A DNA stretch of 64,000 nt from Tsuneonella sp. CC-YZS046 (GCF_035581365.1 NZ_CP141590.1:3220001-3284000); one strand, 5' to 3'. Shown: positions 7,728-16,241, counted from the first letter of the stretch. A program made the numbers and translations. The notes: generated by a model from the sequence alone, not told the origin.

Positions 7728-10132
7728 TTTTCCTTCGGAAGGGCATAGGCACGGAAGGTTCGGCCCAGAGGCATGGATTGAGAGGTGACGTGACCGCTGG
7801 CGGCAACCACGACGAATTGACGCCCGCTCTCGGGACCGAGATAGGTCATCGGGTTCGCGTTGCCGGAAGCGGGCATGCGGGTGGACCAGAGTTCCTTTCC
7901 GGTCGCGGTGTCGAAGGCGCGGAAGGTTCGTTCCTTCTGCGCGCCGAAGAAGGTCAGGCCGCCGCGCGTGACAAGCGATCCGCCGAAGCCGGGCATGCCC
8001 ATGCGGATCGGCAGCCCGACCTTGAGGCCAAGCGGGCCGCTGTCGCGCGTGGTGCCCACCGGACGCTGCCAGAGAATCTTCTGCGTATCCATGTCGACCG
8101 CGGTCATCCGGCCATAGGGCGGCGCATGGCATAGCGTGTTGAGCGGCGAGGTGAAGCCCCGGACGCGGGCGCCGTAGGGCGTTCCGGCCATGGGCAGCGG
8201 AGCCGCGGCCAGGGCAAGGTCGTGGCTGTCGCCCGCCTTGCCTGCGGCTTCGATCAGCCGGTCGGCTTCCGCCCGCGGAACCAGCGACAGCAGCGTCGCA
8301 TAATAGAGCGAGTTGACGATCATGATCCGGCGGTCGGGATCATAGGAGACTCCGCCCCAGTTCATGCCGCCGCCGATGCTGGGATAGACGATGGCCTCGT
8401 CCAGCCCCGGAGGAGTCACCGGCCCGTCATATCGCAGACGCTTGAACCAGATCCGGCAGAACAGCTGGTCGATGGGGGTGATGCCCCACATGTCCTTTTC
8501 GGTCAGGCGATCCCCGGCGAAGCTGGGCATGCCGGTCGAGAAGGGCTGGGTCGGCGCGAGGCGGTCTTCGGGCACCTTGCCCCTTTGCGGCGCGGGCTTC
8601 TCGACAACCTCGGTGAGGGGCTGGCCGGTCCGGCGATCCAGCACGAACAATTCGCCGCGCTTGGTCGCCTGCGCCAGGGCCGGGATCGGCCCGTCCTTGC
8701 CGGGGAAGCTGAACAGCGTGGGCTGGGATGCGACGTCATAGTCCCAAAGGTCGTGATGCGCGGTCTGGAAATGCCATTTCGGTTCCCCCGTCTGCGCATC
8801 CAGCGCCACGACTGCGCTGCCGTAGGTTTCGCTCGCCTGCGACCTGTAGCCGCCGAAATAGTCGGGAGCGGGATTGCCGGTGGGCACATAGACGAGGCCA
8901 AGCTCCTCGTCCGCGCTCATCGGCGCCCAGCTGTTGGGAGTCGAGCGGGTATACCATTGGCCCGGCGGCGGGCCGCTCCGGTTGGCCGGATTGCCGGCGT
9001 CCCATGCCCAGCGCAGCTTGCCGGTTTCCGCATCGAAGCCGCGGATGACGCCGGACGGCTGATCGGCGCTCAGATTGTCGGCCACCCAGCCGCCGACGAC
9101 GATGATGCCTTGCACGATCGTTGGCGCCGAAGAGATATGGTAATATCCCGGCAGCACTTCGCCCATGCCTTCCTTGAGGTCGACGATGCCGTTGTCGCCA
9201 AAGCCCGGGCAGGGCTTACCGGTCGCGCTGTCGAGCGCGATCAACTGCGCGCCGAAGGTGCCGGTGATGATCCGGCGGGCGCAGAAGGGAACCGCGCCGG
9301 GCGCGGCGGCAGATGCAGCGCCAGCGCCTTGCGGCTGAGCGGGAGTGGCTGCCTTGCTTTCGTAATAGGTCACGCCGCGGCAGGTGCGCACGGCGGTGCC
9401 TCCGGTCGGGTCGACCTTGGGGTCGAAGCGCCAGAGTTCCTTGCCGGTTTCGGGGTCGAGCGCGAAGACGACGTTGGTCTGCGTGCAGAGGTAAAGCCGG
9501 CCATCCACCATCAGCGGGGTGGCCTGGAGCGGACTGGGCGCGGCATCGGTCATCGGATCGTAGCCGGTATCGAATTCCCAGGCGAGTTCGAGCTTGTCGA
9601 CATTGGCCGGGGTGATCTGCGTGAGCGGGGAGAAATGCGTCCCCGCATTGTCCCTGGCCCAAGCGCTCCATTCATTGTCGTTGCCGGGCGTCTGCGCCGT
9701 GCGCAGCTGGGGCGTCTTGTCCGCGGCCACTTCCATCGGCGAGCGCAGGGCCGCGCCGAACACCAGCAGGAAGCCCAGCAGGCCGGCCGCCGCCGCCGCC
9801 CATCCGCCCTTGCCGATCTGCCTCCTCACCCCCGGCAATGCGAAGAACAGGCCGAACAGGGCGGGGCCGATGATGCGCGCGGTCAGCGGCCAGCCATCCA
9901 GGCCGACTTCCCACAGCGCCCACAAGGCGGTGACGATCAGGAAGGCGGCATAGAGCCAGCCCGCGCGGGAGTTGGAACGCCACAGCCAGAATCCGGACAG
10001 CGCCACGGCCGCGCCGCCCAGAAGATAATAGGGCGAGCCGCCCAGCACGATAAGCCATGCTCCGCCCAATCCGACGATCAGGCCGATAATGAGCAGGATG
10101 GTTGCCAGAAACCGTGATGCGAACTTCGCCAT
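7724..10132 (-). CDS. PQQ-dependent membrane-bound glucose-dehydrogenase-like quinoprotein
   Basis: 802 residues from the ATG with GGAAGA upstream; an earlier in-frame ATG would add a non-conserved 49 residues. Five N-terminal membrane segments (about 9-30, 34-52, 57-75, 85-100, 112-129) precede an eight-bladed PQQ propeller with repeated W-docking motifs (GKELWRFDP, TGKLRWAWD, TGEPKWHFQTAHHDLWDYD, GKELWSTRMP). This is the plan of membrane glucose dehydrogenase (Gcd), which oxidises sugars or alcohols in the periplasm and passes electrons to ubiquinone. A proline/alanine-rich insert near residues 285-300 is unusual. Because it is coupled to a cupin dioxygenase, an alcohol other than glucose is possible. 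Confidence 0.88.
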   Translation of the reverse strand: MAKFASRFLATILLIIGLIVGLGGAWLIVLGGSPYYLLGGAAVALSGFWLWRSNSRAGWLYAAFLIVTALWALWEVGLDGWPLTARIIGPALFGLFFALPGVRRQIGKGGWAAAAAGLLGFLLVFGAALRSPMEVAADKTPQLRTAQTPGNDNEWSAWARDNAGTHFSPLTQITPANVDKLELAWEFDTGYDPMTDAAPSPLQATPLMVDGRLYLCTQTNVVFALDPETGKELWRFDPKVDPTGGTAVRTCRGVTYYESKAATPAQPQGAGAASAAAPGAVPFCARRIITGTFGAQLIALDSATGKPCPGFGDNGIVDLKEGMGEVLPGYYHISSAPTIVQGIIVVGGWVADNLSADQPSGVIRGFDAETGKLRWAWDAGNPANRSGPPPGQWYTRSTPNSWAPMSADEELGLVYVPTGNPAPDYFGGYRSQASETYGSAVVALDAQTGEPKWHFQTAHHDLWDYDVASQPTLFSFPGKDGPIPALAQATKRGELFVLDRRTGQPLTEVVEKPAPQRGKVPEDRLAPTQPFSTGMPSFAGDRLTEKDMWGITPIDQLFCRIWFKRLRYDGPVTPPGLDEAIVYPSIGGGMNWGGVSYDPDRRIMIVNSLYYATLLSLVPRAEADRLIEAAGKAGDSHDLALAAAPLPMAGTPYGARVRGFTSPLNTLCHAPPYGRMTAVDMDTQKILWQRPVGTTRDSGPLGLKVGLPIRMGMPGFGGSLVTRGGLTFFGAQKERTFRAFDTATGKELWSTRMPASGNANPMTYLGPESGRQFVVVAASGHVTSQSMPLGRTFRAYALPKEK

Positions 10133-10271
10133 TTTCTTCCTCTCCCTCTGCGCTTGGGTGTAGAAAGACAGGAAAGGCAGGTCAAACCGAATCAAAAGTC
10201 TTTCGGCTTTACCCGGCCCAGCCGTGCAATTACGGCAGGCTGGAAATGGCGTTTTCGATGCGGGGAGAAGG
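10133..10271. other. Divergent intergenic region (139 bp) between quinoprotein and crotonase genes
   Basis: Start regions of genes on both strands face each other here. No clear -35/-10 pair, operator palindrome or terminator is seen; only the two ribosome-binding sites (GGAAGA on the minus strand, GGGGAG on the plus strand) stand out. Confidence 0.4.
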
Positions 10272-11072
10272 ATGGACATAGTCAGGACAGAAGAATTCGG
10301 CGCCTTGCGCCTCGATCTGCTGGCTTCCGGAGTGGGCCTGGCGACATTCAGCCGGCCGCCGGTGAATGCGGTATCCCTGTCGGTTTACGAGAATATCGGC
10401 GATCTCAGCGAACGCGTGGCCGGGGATCCGGCGATCAGGGTGCTGGTTCTGACCGCCCCGGAGGAGGCGCGCGCATGGTGTGGCGGCGCCGACCTTAACG
10501 ACTTCGTCGGGATGGATACCGCCAGGCGCAAGGAACGCTATCGTTACATCAACGAAAAGCTCCCTTCATTCTATTATCTGGACCGGCCGGTCATCGCCGC
10601 GGTGAATGGGCCGGCCATCGGCATAGGGATGATCCTGTCCGGGCTATGCGACATGCGGGTTGCGTGGGAAGGCGCGAAATTCTCCTGCCCCGAGATCGAC
10701 TATGGCCTGGTCTGCGGCGGTGCCGGCCTGTTCTCGATGCTCAAGATGCCGGAAGCGAAGATGCGGGAGATCCTCTTCACCGGCCAGAAGTATACGGCGC
10801 GCGAATTGGAGCCGACAGGCTTCTTCAATTATGTGGTCCCTCGCGAGGAGGTGCTGCCCAAGGCCCTGCAACTGGCGGAGGCCATAGCGGCCAAGAGCCT
10901 TCCTTCGATCCAGGCTCGCAAGATCGCCTCGTCGCGACTCGAGGGAATGAGCTGGATGGAAGCCTATCTCGATGCGCAGTCGCTTTCCGCCGATCTGGTG
11001 GCCACTCGAGATAGCCAGGAAGGCGTTACCGCGTTCCTGCAGGGCCGTTCTCCAAAGTTCAGCGATGACTGA
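10272..11072 (+). CDS. Enoyl-CoA hydratase/isomerase (crotonase) family protein
   Basis: 266 residues; ATG preceded by GGGGAGAAGG. The crotonase fold is visible from the oxyanion-hole segments CGGADLNDF and VNGPAIGIGMILSGLCD. Where classic hydratases carry catalytic Glu residues (GCELA and PEVxLG), this protein has GIGMI and PEIDYGLVCGGAGLF, so only part of the standard pair is kept and an isomerase or hydrolase activity is possible. It is monocistronic, with 239 nt to the next gene. It acts on CoA thioesters in the cytosol; substrate unknown. Confidence 0.83.
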   Translation: MDIVRTEEFGALRLDLLASGVGLATFSRPPVNAVSLSVYENIGDLSERVAGDPAIRVLVLTAPEEARAWCGGADLNDFVGMDTARRKERYRYINEKLPSFYYLDRPVIAAVNGPAIGIGMILSGLCDMRVAWEGAKFSCPEIDYGLVCGGAGLFSMLKMPEAKMREILFTGQKYTARELEPTGFFNYVVPREEVLPKALQLAEAIAAKSLPSIQARKIASSRLEGMSWMEAYLDAQSLSADLVATRDSQEGVTAFLQGRSPKFSDD

Positions 11073-11125
11073 ATTTCCGGATCCCGGCGGCATTTGGCGC
11101 TTGCCATTCAAAAAGCCGATGTTAT

Positions 11126-11168
11126 TTCGAAAACGCGGGTTGACTCGAAATGGCGTCATTCCTATTCG
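11126..11168 (+). promoter_or_regulatory. Putative promoter of the thiolase operon with shared TTCG element
   Basis: TTGACT at 11140-11145 is followed after 17 nt by TATTCG at 11163-11168, a weak -10. Directly upstream, TTTCG-AAAAC at 11125-11134 resembles the TTCGTAAA box that touches the TTGAC hexamers of the operons starting at 42488 and 58748 (minus strand). A common activator or sigma preference is inferred. Confidence 0.35.
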
Positions 11169-11222
11169 GACGCTCGACTTAATCTGTGCCGGCGGGCTTC
11201 TCCCTCCGGTTTTCACGTGCCG

Positions 11223-11250
11223 CTCCAAATTTGGAGAGAAGTTTGGAGAG
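11223..11250. promoter_or_regulatory. Palindrome plus direct repeat, candidate operator before the thiolase operon
   Basis: CTCCAAATTTGGAG (11223-11236) is a perfect 14-bp palindrome. Its right half is repeated as TTTGGAGAG at 11230-11238 and 11242-11250, starts 12 nt apart. It lies downstream of the putative -10 and 24 nt before a leader ORF, a position suitable for a repressor. Confidence 0.45.
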
Positions 11251-11273
11251 GGTGTTTTTCAGGAAGGTTGGCC

Positions 11274-11315
11274 ATGAACATGACTGAGCCGGCAACGAAG
11301 GGGGATGCATCATGA
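11274..11315 (+). CDS. 13-codon leader ORF overlapping the thiolase-like gene
   Basis: ATG at 11274 follows a strong AGGAAGG (11261-11267) with 6-nt spacing and encodes MNMTEPATKGDAS. Its TGA (11313-11315) overlaps the ATG of the next gene (11312) as ATGA, so translation of the two would be coupled. The peptide has no run of a single regulatory amino acid, so classical attenuation is not obvious. It may simply deliver ribosomes to the operon start. Low certainty that a peptide is made. Confidence 0.4.
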   Translation: MNMTEPATKGDAS

Positions 11316-12418
11316 GCATGCCTCGCGTTGGTATTGTTTCGACGTCGATGACCCAGCTACGTCCCGCATGGGATAGCGCCCAGCATATCGACCTCATTTC
11401 CGCGGTCGTTACGGATGTGTTCAAGGGCACCGGCCTGACGCTGGACGATGTGGATTTCATCATCGATTCCGGCAGTGACGTGCTTGATGGCCGTTCGATC
11501 TCGAACTGCGGCTTCCTGGGTGCGCTTGGCGCGCATCACAAGGAGGAAGCCCGTGTCGAGGAAGATGGGCTGTGGGGTGCGCTCTATGGCGTCAACAAGC
11601 TTCGCGCCGGCTCGTCCATCGGCCTGATCGTTGCTTATACCAAGCCTTCGGAATCGGACATCAGCCTTTATTGGTCGTCCATGGTGGAGCCGTTCTACCA
11701 GCGGCCCGTCGGCTTCAATCAGCATGTTGCCCTCGGCATCCAGGCGCAGCGCTATCTCGATGCCAGCGGCATCAAGGATCGCGATCTCGCCGATGTCGTG
11801 GCGAAGCGCTGGGCCGCGGCTGCCGAAGGTGGCCAGGTCGCGTTCGACAGCATTCCCGATGCCGATGCTGTGTTGGCCTCCGGCGAGGGTGCCGCGCCTT
11901 TGACCGAACTGATGATCTCGCGCCCGGTGGACGGTGCCGTGGCGGTTCTCCTCAGCACCGAGGAGATCGCTCGCCGGCTGGGTCGCCCGCCCGTATTCAT
12001 CACCGGGATGGGCACCGCGATGGACACCCATTCCTTTGCCGCCCGTGGCGCCGACAAGCTTCAATCGGTCGCCAATGCGTCGGCGATGGCGTCGGCCAAG
12101 GCCGGCTGGAATGCGGCCGAGGCGGATGTGGTCGAGGTCAGCGGCAGTTCGGTCGTCGGCGAACTGCTGGCGCTGGAAGGCATCGGCGTCGCCAAGGCGG
12201 GCAAGGGGCTTGATGCCGCGCTGTCCGATAAGGTCAACCGTTCCGGCGGCGCGCTGCCGGCCGATCCGGTGCTGGCTACGGGTCTTGCGCGTCTGGCGGC
12301 TGCGGCCGACCAGCTTTTGCAACCGCAGTCCGCCGCCGCCGCGCCGAGCCGCGCTGTCGTCCACGGCACCGGAGGTGTCGCGATGCAGACCAACTGCGTC
12401 TTTACTCTCGAGGTTTGA
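11312..12418 (+). CDS. Thiolase-fold protein without catalytic Cys/His (subunit A)
   Basis: 368 residues; AAGGGGGA precedes the ATG. The fold follows the SCP-x/lipid-transfer thiolase group (N-terminal PRVGIVSTSMTQL; central AADQL and HGTGGVAMQTN at the end), but the usual Cys-containing loop reads EEDGLWGAL and the C-terminal GHP loop is absent. True thiolysis is therefore unlikely. In known DUF35 complexes such as Ltp2-ChsH2, a thiolase-fold protein without the Cys works as a retro-aldolase. The next two genes encode a second thiolase-like protein and an OB-fold protein, so a three-part complex is likely. Function is inferred from context. Confidence 0.78.
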   Translation: MSMPRVGIVSTSMTQLRPAWDSAQHIDLISAVVTDVFKGTGLTLDDVDFIIDSGSDVLDGRSISNCGFLGALGAHHKEEARVEEDGLWGALYGVNKLRAGSSIGLIVAYTKPSESDISLYWSSMVEPFYQRPVGFNQHVALGIQAQRYLDASGIKDRDLADVVAKRWAAAAEGGQVAFDSIPDADAVLASGEGAAPLTELMISRPVDGAVAVLLSTEEIARRLGRPPVFITGMGTAMDTHSFAARGADKLQSVANASAMASAKAGWNAAEADVVEVSGSSVVGELLALEGIGVAKAGKGLDAALSDKVNRSGGALPADPVLATGLARLAAAADQLLQPQSAAAAPSRAVVHGTGGVAMQTNCVFTLEV

Positions 12419-12420
12419 TC

Positions 12421-13572
12421 ATGGGCCGTGAAGTAGGAATTGTAGGCGTCGGACAGACGCATCACGCACGCCGCCGGACCGATGTCAGCCAGGCTGGTCT
12501 CGTCCGCGAGGCGGTGGATCGTGCCTTGGCCGACGCCAAGCTGTCGATGGACGAGATCGACACGGTCGTCGTCGCCACCGGCCCGGTGCTGTTCGCCGCG
12601 GTGAACCAGCCGGAAAAGTGGGTGGTCGATGCGATCGGCGCCCAGGGCAAGTCGGTCGTGCGCCTCACCAGCGGTGGCGGCGCGGGCTTTGCCGGCGCTC
12701 TTGCCGGCTATTACCAGGTCGCCGGCGGCTATTCGGAGCGCACGCTCGTGGTTGCGTATGACAAGCTGTCGGAAGGCCAGCTTCAGTACTCGATCTCGAC
12801 GCTTTACGACCCGTTCTGGGGCCGTGAGTTCGCGGTCGGCATCATGGGCTTCTCCGCCGCTTACTGGCGCGCGCGCATGGATGTGCTGGGTCACACGGAA
12901 GAAGCCGCGGCGATGGTCGCGGCGAAGAACCGCAAGAACGCCATCAACAACCCCTATGCGCATGTGAAGAAGGAAGTGAGCGTCGAGGACGTGCTCAATT
13001 CCAGGCCGCTGTGCTGGCCGATCAAGCTGCTCGACGTGCCGCCGATTTCCGACGGCGCTGCCGCCATCGTTCTCGCCAACGAGAAGGTTGCGCACCATTC
13101 GACCACCACGCCGGCATGGATTCGCGGCATTGCCTATTGCTGCGAAGCAGACAATGCTCCGGAACGGTCGCTGATGCTGTCGGAGCCGCTCGCAATCGCT
13201 TCGAAGCGCGTCTATCGCGCCGCTGGCATCACCAATCCGCGCCGCCAGTTCGACGTGGTCGAGGTGCAGGAGCCTTATAGCTGCTTCGAGCTCAACTATT
13301 ACGAAAGCCTTGGCTTATGCCCTCCGGGCCAAGCGGCTGAGTTGGTCGCTTCCGGCGCGACCCAGGTCGATGGCGACATTCCCGTCAATCCTTCGGGCGG
13401 TTGCATGGGCGCCAACCCGATCGGCGCGGTTGGCGTTATCCGGCTGATCGAGGGAGCGACCCAGGTCATGGGCCGCAACGAGAGCCATCAGATCAAGGGC
13501 GCCAAGACCGCACTCGTCCAGTCGGGCGGCGGCTGGGCCAACCTGCGCGGCTGTGCCGTGCTGAGCGCTTAA
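12421..13572 (+). CDS. Thiolase-fold protein, non-canonical active site (subunit B)
   Basis: 383 residues from the ATG two bases after the previous stop. Thiolase features include GQTHHARRR near the N-terminus, SDGAAAIVLANE in the centre and PVNPSGGCMGANPIGAVG near the end. The nucleophile loop reads RLTSGGGAGFAGAL (81-94) with Gly where Cys is expected, and the catalytic GHP reads GANP, so His is replaced by Asn. Like its neighbour it probably is not a thiolase. Pairing with subunit A and the DUF35 protein suggests a heteromeric C-C lyase or ligase acting on acyl-CoA. Confidence 0.8.
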   Translation: MGREVGIVGVGQTHHARRRTDVSQAGLVREAVDRALADAKLSMDEIDTVVVATGPVLFAAVNQPEKWVVDAIGAQGKSVVRLTSGGGAGFAGALAGYYQVAGGYSERTLVVAYDKLSEGQLQYSISTLYDPFWGREFAVGIMGFSAAYWRARMDVLGHTEEAAAMVAAKNRKNAINNPYAHVKKEVSVEDVLNSRPLCWPIKLLDVPPISDGAAAIVLANEKVAHHSTTTPAWIRGIAYCCEADNAPERSLMLSEPLAIASKRVYRAAGITNPRRQFDVVEVQEPYSCFELNYYESLGLCPPGQAAELVASGATQVDGDIPVNPSGGCMGANPIGAVGVIRLIEGATQVMGRNESHQIKGAKTALVQSGGGWANLRGCAVLSA

Positions 13573-13584
13573 GGAGAACGACAG

Positions 13585-14514
13585 ATGTACTCCGCACCAG
13601 AAGCTTACCCGCTCGATCTTCCGACCTTCCACAGCCAGATCAGCATGCCTTACACGCTGACTCCTGGCCGGGCGGCCGGAACGTTCCTGGCCGAAATGCC
13701 GAACCGCCGCATCGTTGGTTCGCGCTTCCCAGATGGCAAGGTCGTCGCTCCGGCGCAGGACTTTTCGCCTTACAACAGCGACGAGCCGGAAGCGCTCGTC
13801 CAGGTTCCGGAAACCGGTGTTCTCACTGCCTTCACCCGCGTGAAGGGCGAGGTTATCGGTTTGATCCGCCTCGACGGCTGCGACAACGAATTCCCGCACA
13901 AGATCCTTGCGGATCTGGGCGATTTGTCGGTCGGCCAGCGCGTCGCGGCGAAGTGGAGCGATGATGACCAGGGCAACTCGATCCTCGCGATCGCGGGCTT
14001 CGTTCCGTCGGCAGATGCACCGGTCGGCGCGGTCAAGGATCTTGCCGATCCGGCCGAACCGCTCGGCGTCATCGATTATTCGATGACTCTCGATTACGAG
14101 CATTCCTACGGCCCCTATTACGGCCGCATGTTCGACGAGATCCGCGAGCATGGCCGCGTGATGGGCGTGCGTACCTCGAATGGCGACGATGCGCTGCTGC
14201 CGCCGCGCGAGGTCGACGATGTGACGCACAAACGCACCGGCACCTGGAAGGCTTGCGCCGACACCGGTACGATCCGTGCATGCTCGATCATCAATATGGA
14301 AGTTTTCGGCCAGACCCGGCAAGTGCCGTATGTCTATGCCGAAATCGTTCTGGATGGGGCGTCTACCCGCATGATCCACGTGGTCGAGATCGATGACCTC
14401 GAGACCGCCAAGCAGAAGATCAAGCCCGGCACCCGTGTCCGTGCGATCTGGACGCAGGGTGAGCGCAAGGGCAGTGTCGCCGATATCGAGCGCTTCGAAG
14501 TCATCGAAGATTGA
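13585..14514 (+). CDS. Tandem OB-fold (DUF35) protein lacking zinc-ribbon cysteines
   Basis: 309 residues; AAGGAGA upstream. Two copies of the DUF35 pattern occur: about residues 30-150 (RRIVGSRFPDGKVV ... TGVLTAFTRVKG ... LSVGQRVAAKW) and 180-309 (GRVMGVRTSNGDDALLPPRE ... TGTIRACSIINMEV ... IKPGTRVRAIW). DUF35 partners of thiolases normally begin with a CxxC...CxxC rubredoxin-like zinc ribbon; neither copy keeps it. Family knowledge: DUF35 proteins bind and channel acyl-CoA in complexes with thiolase, HMG-CoA synthase or Ltp aldolases. The double copy could serve the two preceding thiolase-like subunits. Confidence 0.8.
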   Translation: MYSAPEAYPLDLPTFHSQISMPYTLTPGRAAGTFLAEMPNRRIVGSRFPDGKVVAPAQDFSPYNSDEPEALVQVPETGVLTAFTRVKGEVIGLIRLDGCDNEFPHKILADLGDLSVGQRVAAKWSDDDQGNSILAIAGFVPSADAPVGAVKDLADPAEPLGVIDYSMTLDYEHSYGPYYGRMFDEIREHGRVMGVRTSNGDDALLPPREVDDVTHKRTGTWKACADTGTIRACSIINMEVFGQTRQVPYVYAEIVLDGASTRMIHVVEIDDLETAKQKIKPGTRVRAIWTQGERKGSVADIERFEVIED

Positions 14515-14522
14515 AAGCAAAT

Positions 14523-14550
14523 GCCCCGCGCCCGGAAACAGGTGCGGGGC
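14523..14550 (+). other. Intercistronic hairpin
   Basis: GCCCCGC (14523-14529) pairs with GCGGGGC (14544-14550), extended by one wobble and two more pairs around an 8-nt loop. No T-tract follows, so it is more likely an RNA stability or processing element between the OB-fold and MBL genes than a terminator. Confidence 0.5.
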
Positions 14551-14570
14551 AACGGTTGGGTAGGTTGAGG

Positions 14571-15404
14571 ATGTTCGAGGTTCATTCGCTCAGGATTGGT
14601 GAACTCTATCTGCCGCAAGGCGGGAAGATTCATCGCGACCCCGTTCATGTCTGGCTGGTGACGGATGGCAGGCAGCATTTCCTGGTCGACAGCGGGATGA
14701 CCGATATCGCGCGGATCGAGGAAATGCTGAAGGTGAGCGGCTGGGGCGGCGGCCATGCGGCGCTGCGCGCGCGACTTGCCGAACATGGGCTGACGCCGGA
14801 CGATATCAGCCATCTCATCCTCACCCACATGCATTTCGACCATGCCGACAACACCGACCTGTTCCCCAACTCCTGCGTCGTCGTGCAGCGCGAGGAACTG
14901 TTCCATGCGATCGATCCGACGCCGAGCCAGCGGCCCTTTTTCAAGGGCCACATCATGGCCGAGCTTCTGAGCCGGAAGCGCCCGAAGGGCCTGCGGCTGG
15001 TCGATGGCGATTTCGATTTGGTGGAAGGCATCCAGGTGCTCCACGTCCCTTCGCATACGCCGGGCATGCAGGTTCCGATCGTGACCACCGCCAAGGGCAA
15101 GGTCGCTCTCGTGTCCGATCTGGGGGATCATTACAAATACTGGTATCCCGCCGATCCGCGGGCCACGGACAAGCCGACCCGCTATCTTTCCGACACGTTC
15201 CTGCCCGGCCCCATCCGCTCGGAAAGCGAGCGTGACTGGGCCGCCGCGATGCAGCGCGTGATGGACCATACCGATATCGTCGTGCCCGCGCATGATTTCC
15301 GCATTCCGACGCATATGCCGGAGGACTGGTGGGCGATCCCGGATTCGACCGAAGGGGATATCGCGTTCGTGCCGCCGCAGCAGTCCGACGCAATCGCATT
15401 CTGA
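14571..15404 (+). CDS. Metallo-beta-lactamase-fold hydrolase (lactonase-like)
   Basis: 277 residues from ATG 14571; an in-frame TTG at 14511 lacks a matching ribosome-binding site. The zinc motif THMHFDH (85-91; HxHxDH) is complete, followed by HTPG near 165 and LVSDLGDHY near 182 supplying the later ligands. Similarity in plan to N-acyl-homoserine-lactonase-like hydrolases suggests ester, lactone or thioester hydrolysis in the cytosol. In this operon it could release a product from CoA or open a lactone. Substrate unknown. Confidence 0.85.
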   Translation: MFEVHSLRIGELYLPQGGKIHRDPVHVWLVTDGRQHFLVDSGMTDIARIEEMLKVSGWGGGHAALRARLAEHGLTPDDISHLILTHMHFDHADNTDLFPNSCVVVQREELFHAIDPTPSQRPFFKGHIMAELLSRKRPKGLRLVDGDFDLVEGIQVLHVPSHTPGMQVPIVTTAKGKVALVSDLGDHYKYWYPADPRATDKPTRYLSDTFLPGPIRSESERDWAAAMQRVMDHTDIVVPAHDFRIPTHMPEDWWAIPDSTEGDIAFVPPQQSDAIAF

Positions 15405-15409
15405 ATATC

Positions 15410-15428
15410 GCCCGCGCCATGCGCGGGC
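15410..15428 (+). other. Intercistronic hairpin with 3-nt loop
   Basis: GCCCGCGC (15410-15417) pairs perfectly with GCGCGGGC (15421-15428). It sits between the hydrolase stop and the ribosome-binding site of the next gene. There is no T-tract; an mRNA processing or stability role is possible. Confidence 0.5.
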
Positions 15429-15440
15429 CGCCGAAGGAGC

Positions 15441-16232
15441 ATGACCTTGGATTTCGAAACGATCATTTACGAGCTGGACAAGCATGTCGCGACGATCACG
15501 CTGAACCGGCCTGAGGCGCTGAACAGCACCAATGACCAGATGTACAAGGAACTGAACTACCTGATTGGCGAAATCGCTGCCAATCCGGAAGTGCGTTGCG
15601 TGATCCTGACCGGCTCGGGCCGGGGCTTCTGCGCCGGCGCGGACGTGCGCGGCATGGACCCGAACATGAAGCTGCTGGCCCGCCGCGCGCGCCATCGCGG
15701 CATCCTGCGCAATGTGCTGCGTCCGCTGTTCGAGCTGGAAAAGCCGGTGATCGGCGCGGTGAACGGCGTTGCCGTGGGCGCGGGCTTCAATATCGCGCTG
15801 GCCTGCGATTTCATCGTTTCCAGCGACAAGGCGATGTATAGCCAGATCTTCACCAAGATGGGCCTCGTTCCCGATCTCGGCGGGCTTTACTTCCTCACCC
15901 GCATCGTCGGCGTCAACAAGGCGAAGGAGCTGTGCTTCACCGCCAAGAAGATCAGCGCTCAGGAAGCCTATGATCTCGGCATCGTGAACCATGTCGTTCC
16001 GCATGACGATCTGCTGGCCGAGGCGCGCAAGATCGCAGAGGACATCGCCGCCGGCCCGCCGGTCGCGCTGGCCATGATCAAGACCCTGCTCAACAAGTCC
16101 GCGGATTCCACGCTCGATCAGATGCTCGAATACGAAGGCTATGCGCAGACGCTGGCCTACACCACGCCGGATCATGCCGAAGGCGTCGCCGCCTTCCGTG
16201 AAAAGCGCGCCCCGGAATTCGGAAAGGAATAG
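15441..16232 (+). CDS. Enoyl-CoA hydratase/isomerase, PaaG-like active site
   Basis: 263 residues. AAGGAG almost touches the ATG; a TTG two codons later would have better spacing, so the true start is slightly uncertain. The fold shows LNRPEALNS, FCAGADVRGMD (oxyanion) and VNGVAVGAGFNIALACD. The second catalytic segment reads MGLVPDLGGLYFLTRIVG, with Asp where hydratases have Glu and Pro-Asp as in PaaG-type 1,2-epoxyphenylacetyl-CoA isomerase and delta3-delta2 enoyl-CoA isomerases. It precedes an acyl-CoA dehydrogenase pair, consistent with beta-oxidation of an unusual acyl-CoA. Confidence 0.88.
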   Translation: MTLDFETIIYELDKHVATITLNRPEALNSTNDQMYKELNYLIGEIAANPEVRCVILTGSGRGFCAGADVRGMDPNMKLLARRARHRGILRNVLRPLFELEKPVIGAVNGVAVGAGFNIALACDFIVSSDKAMYSQIFTKMGLVPDLGGLYFLTRIVGVNKAKELCFTAKKISAQEAYDLGIVNHVVPHDDLLAEARKIAEDIAAGPPVALAMIKTLLNKSADSTLDQMLEYEGYAQTLAYTTPDHAEGVAAFREKRAPEFGKE

Positions 16233-16241
16233 GGCGGCCCC

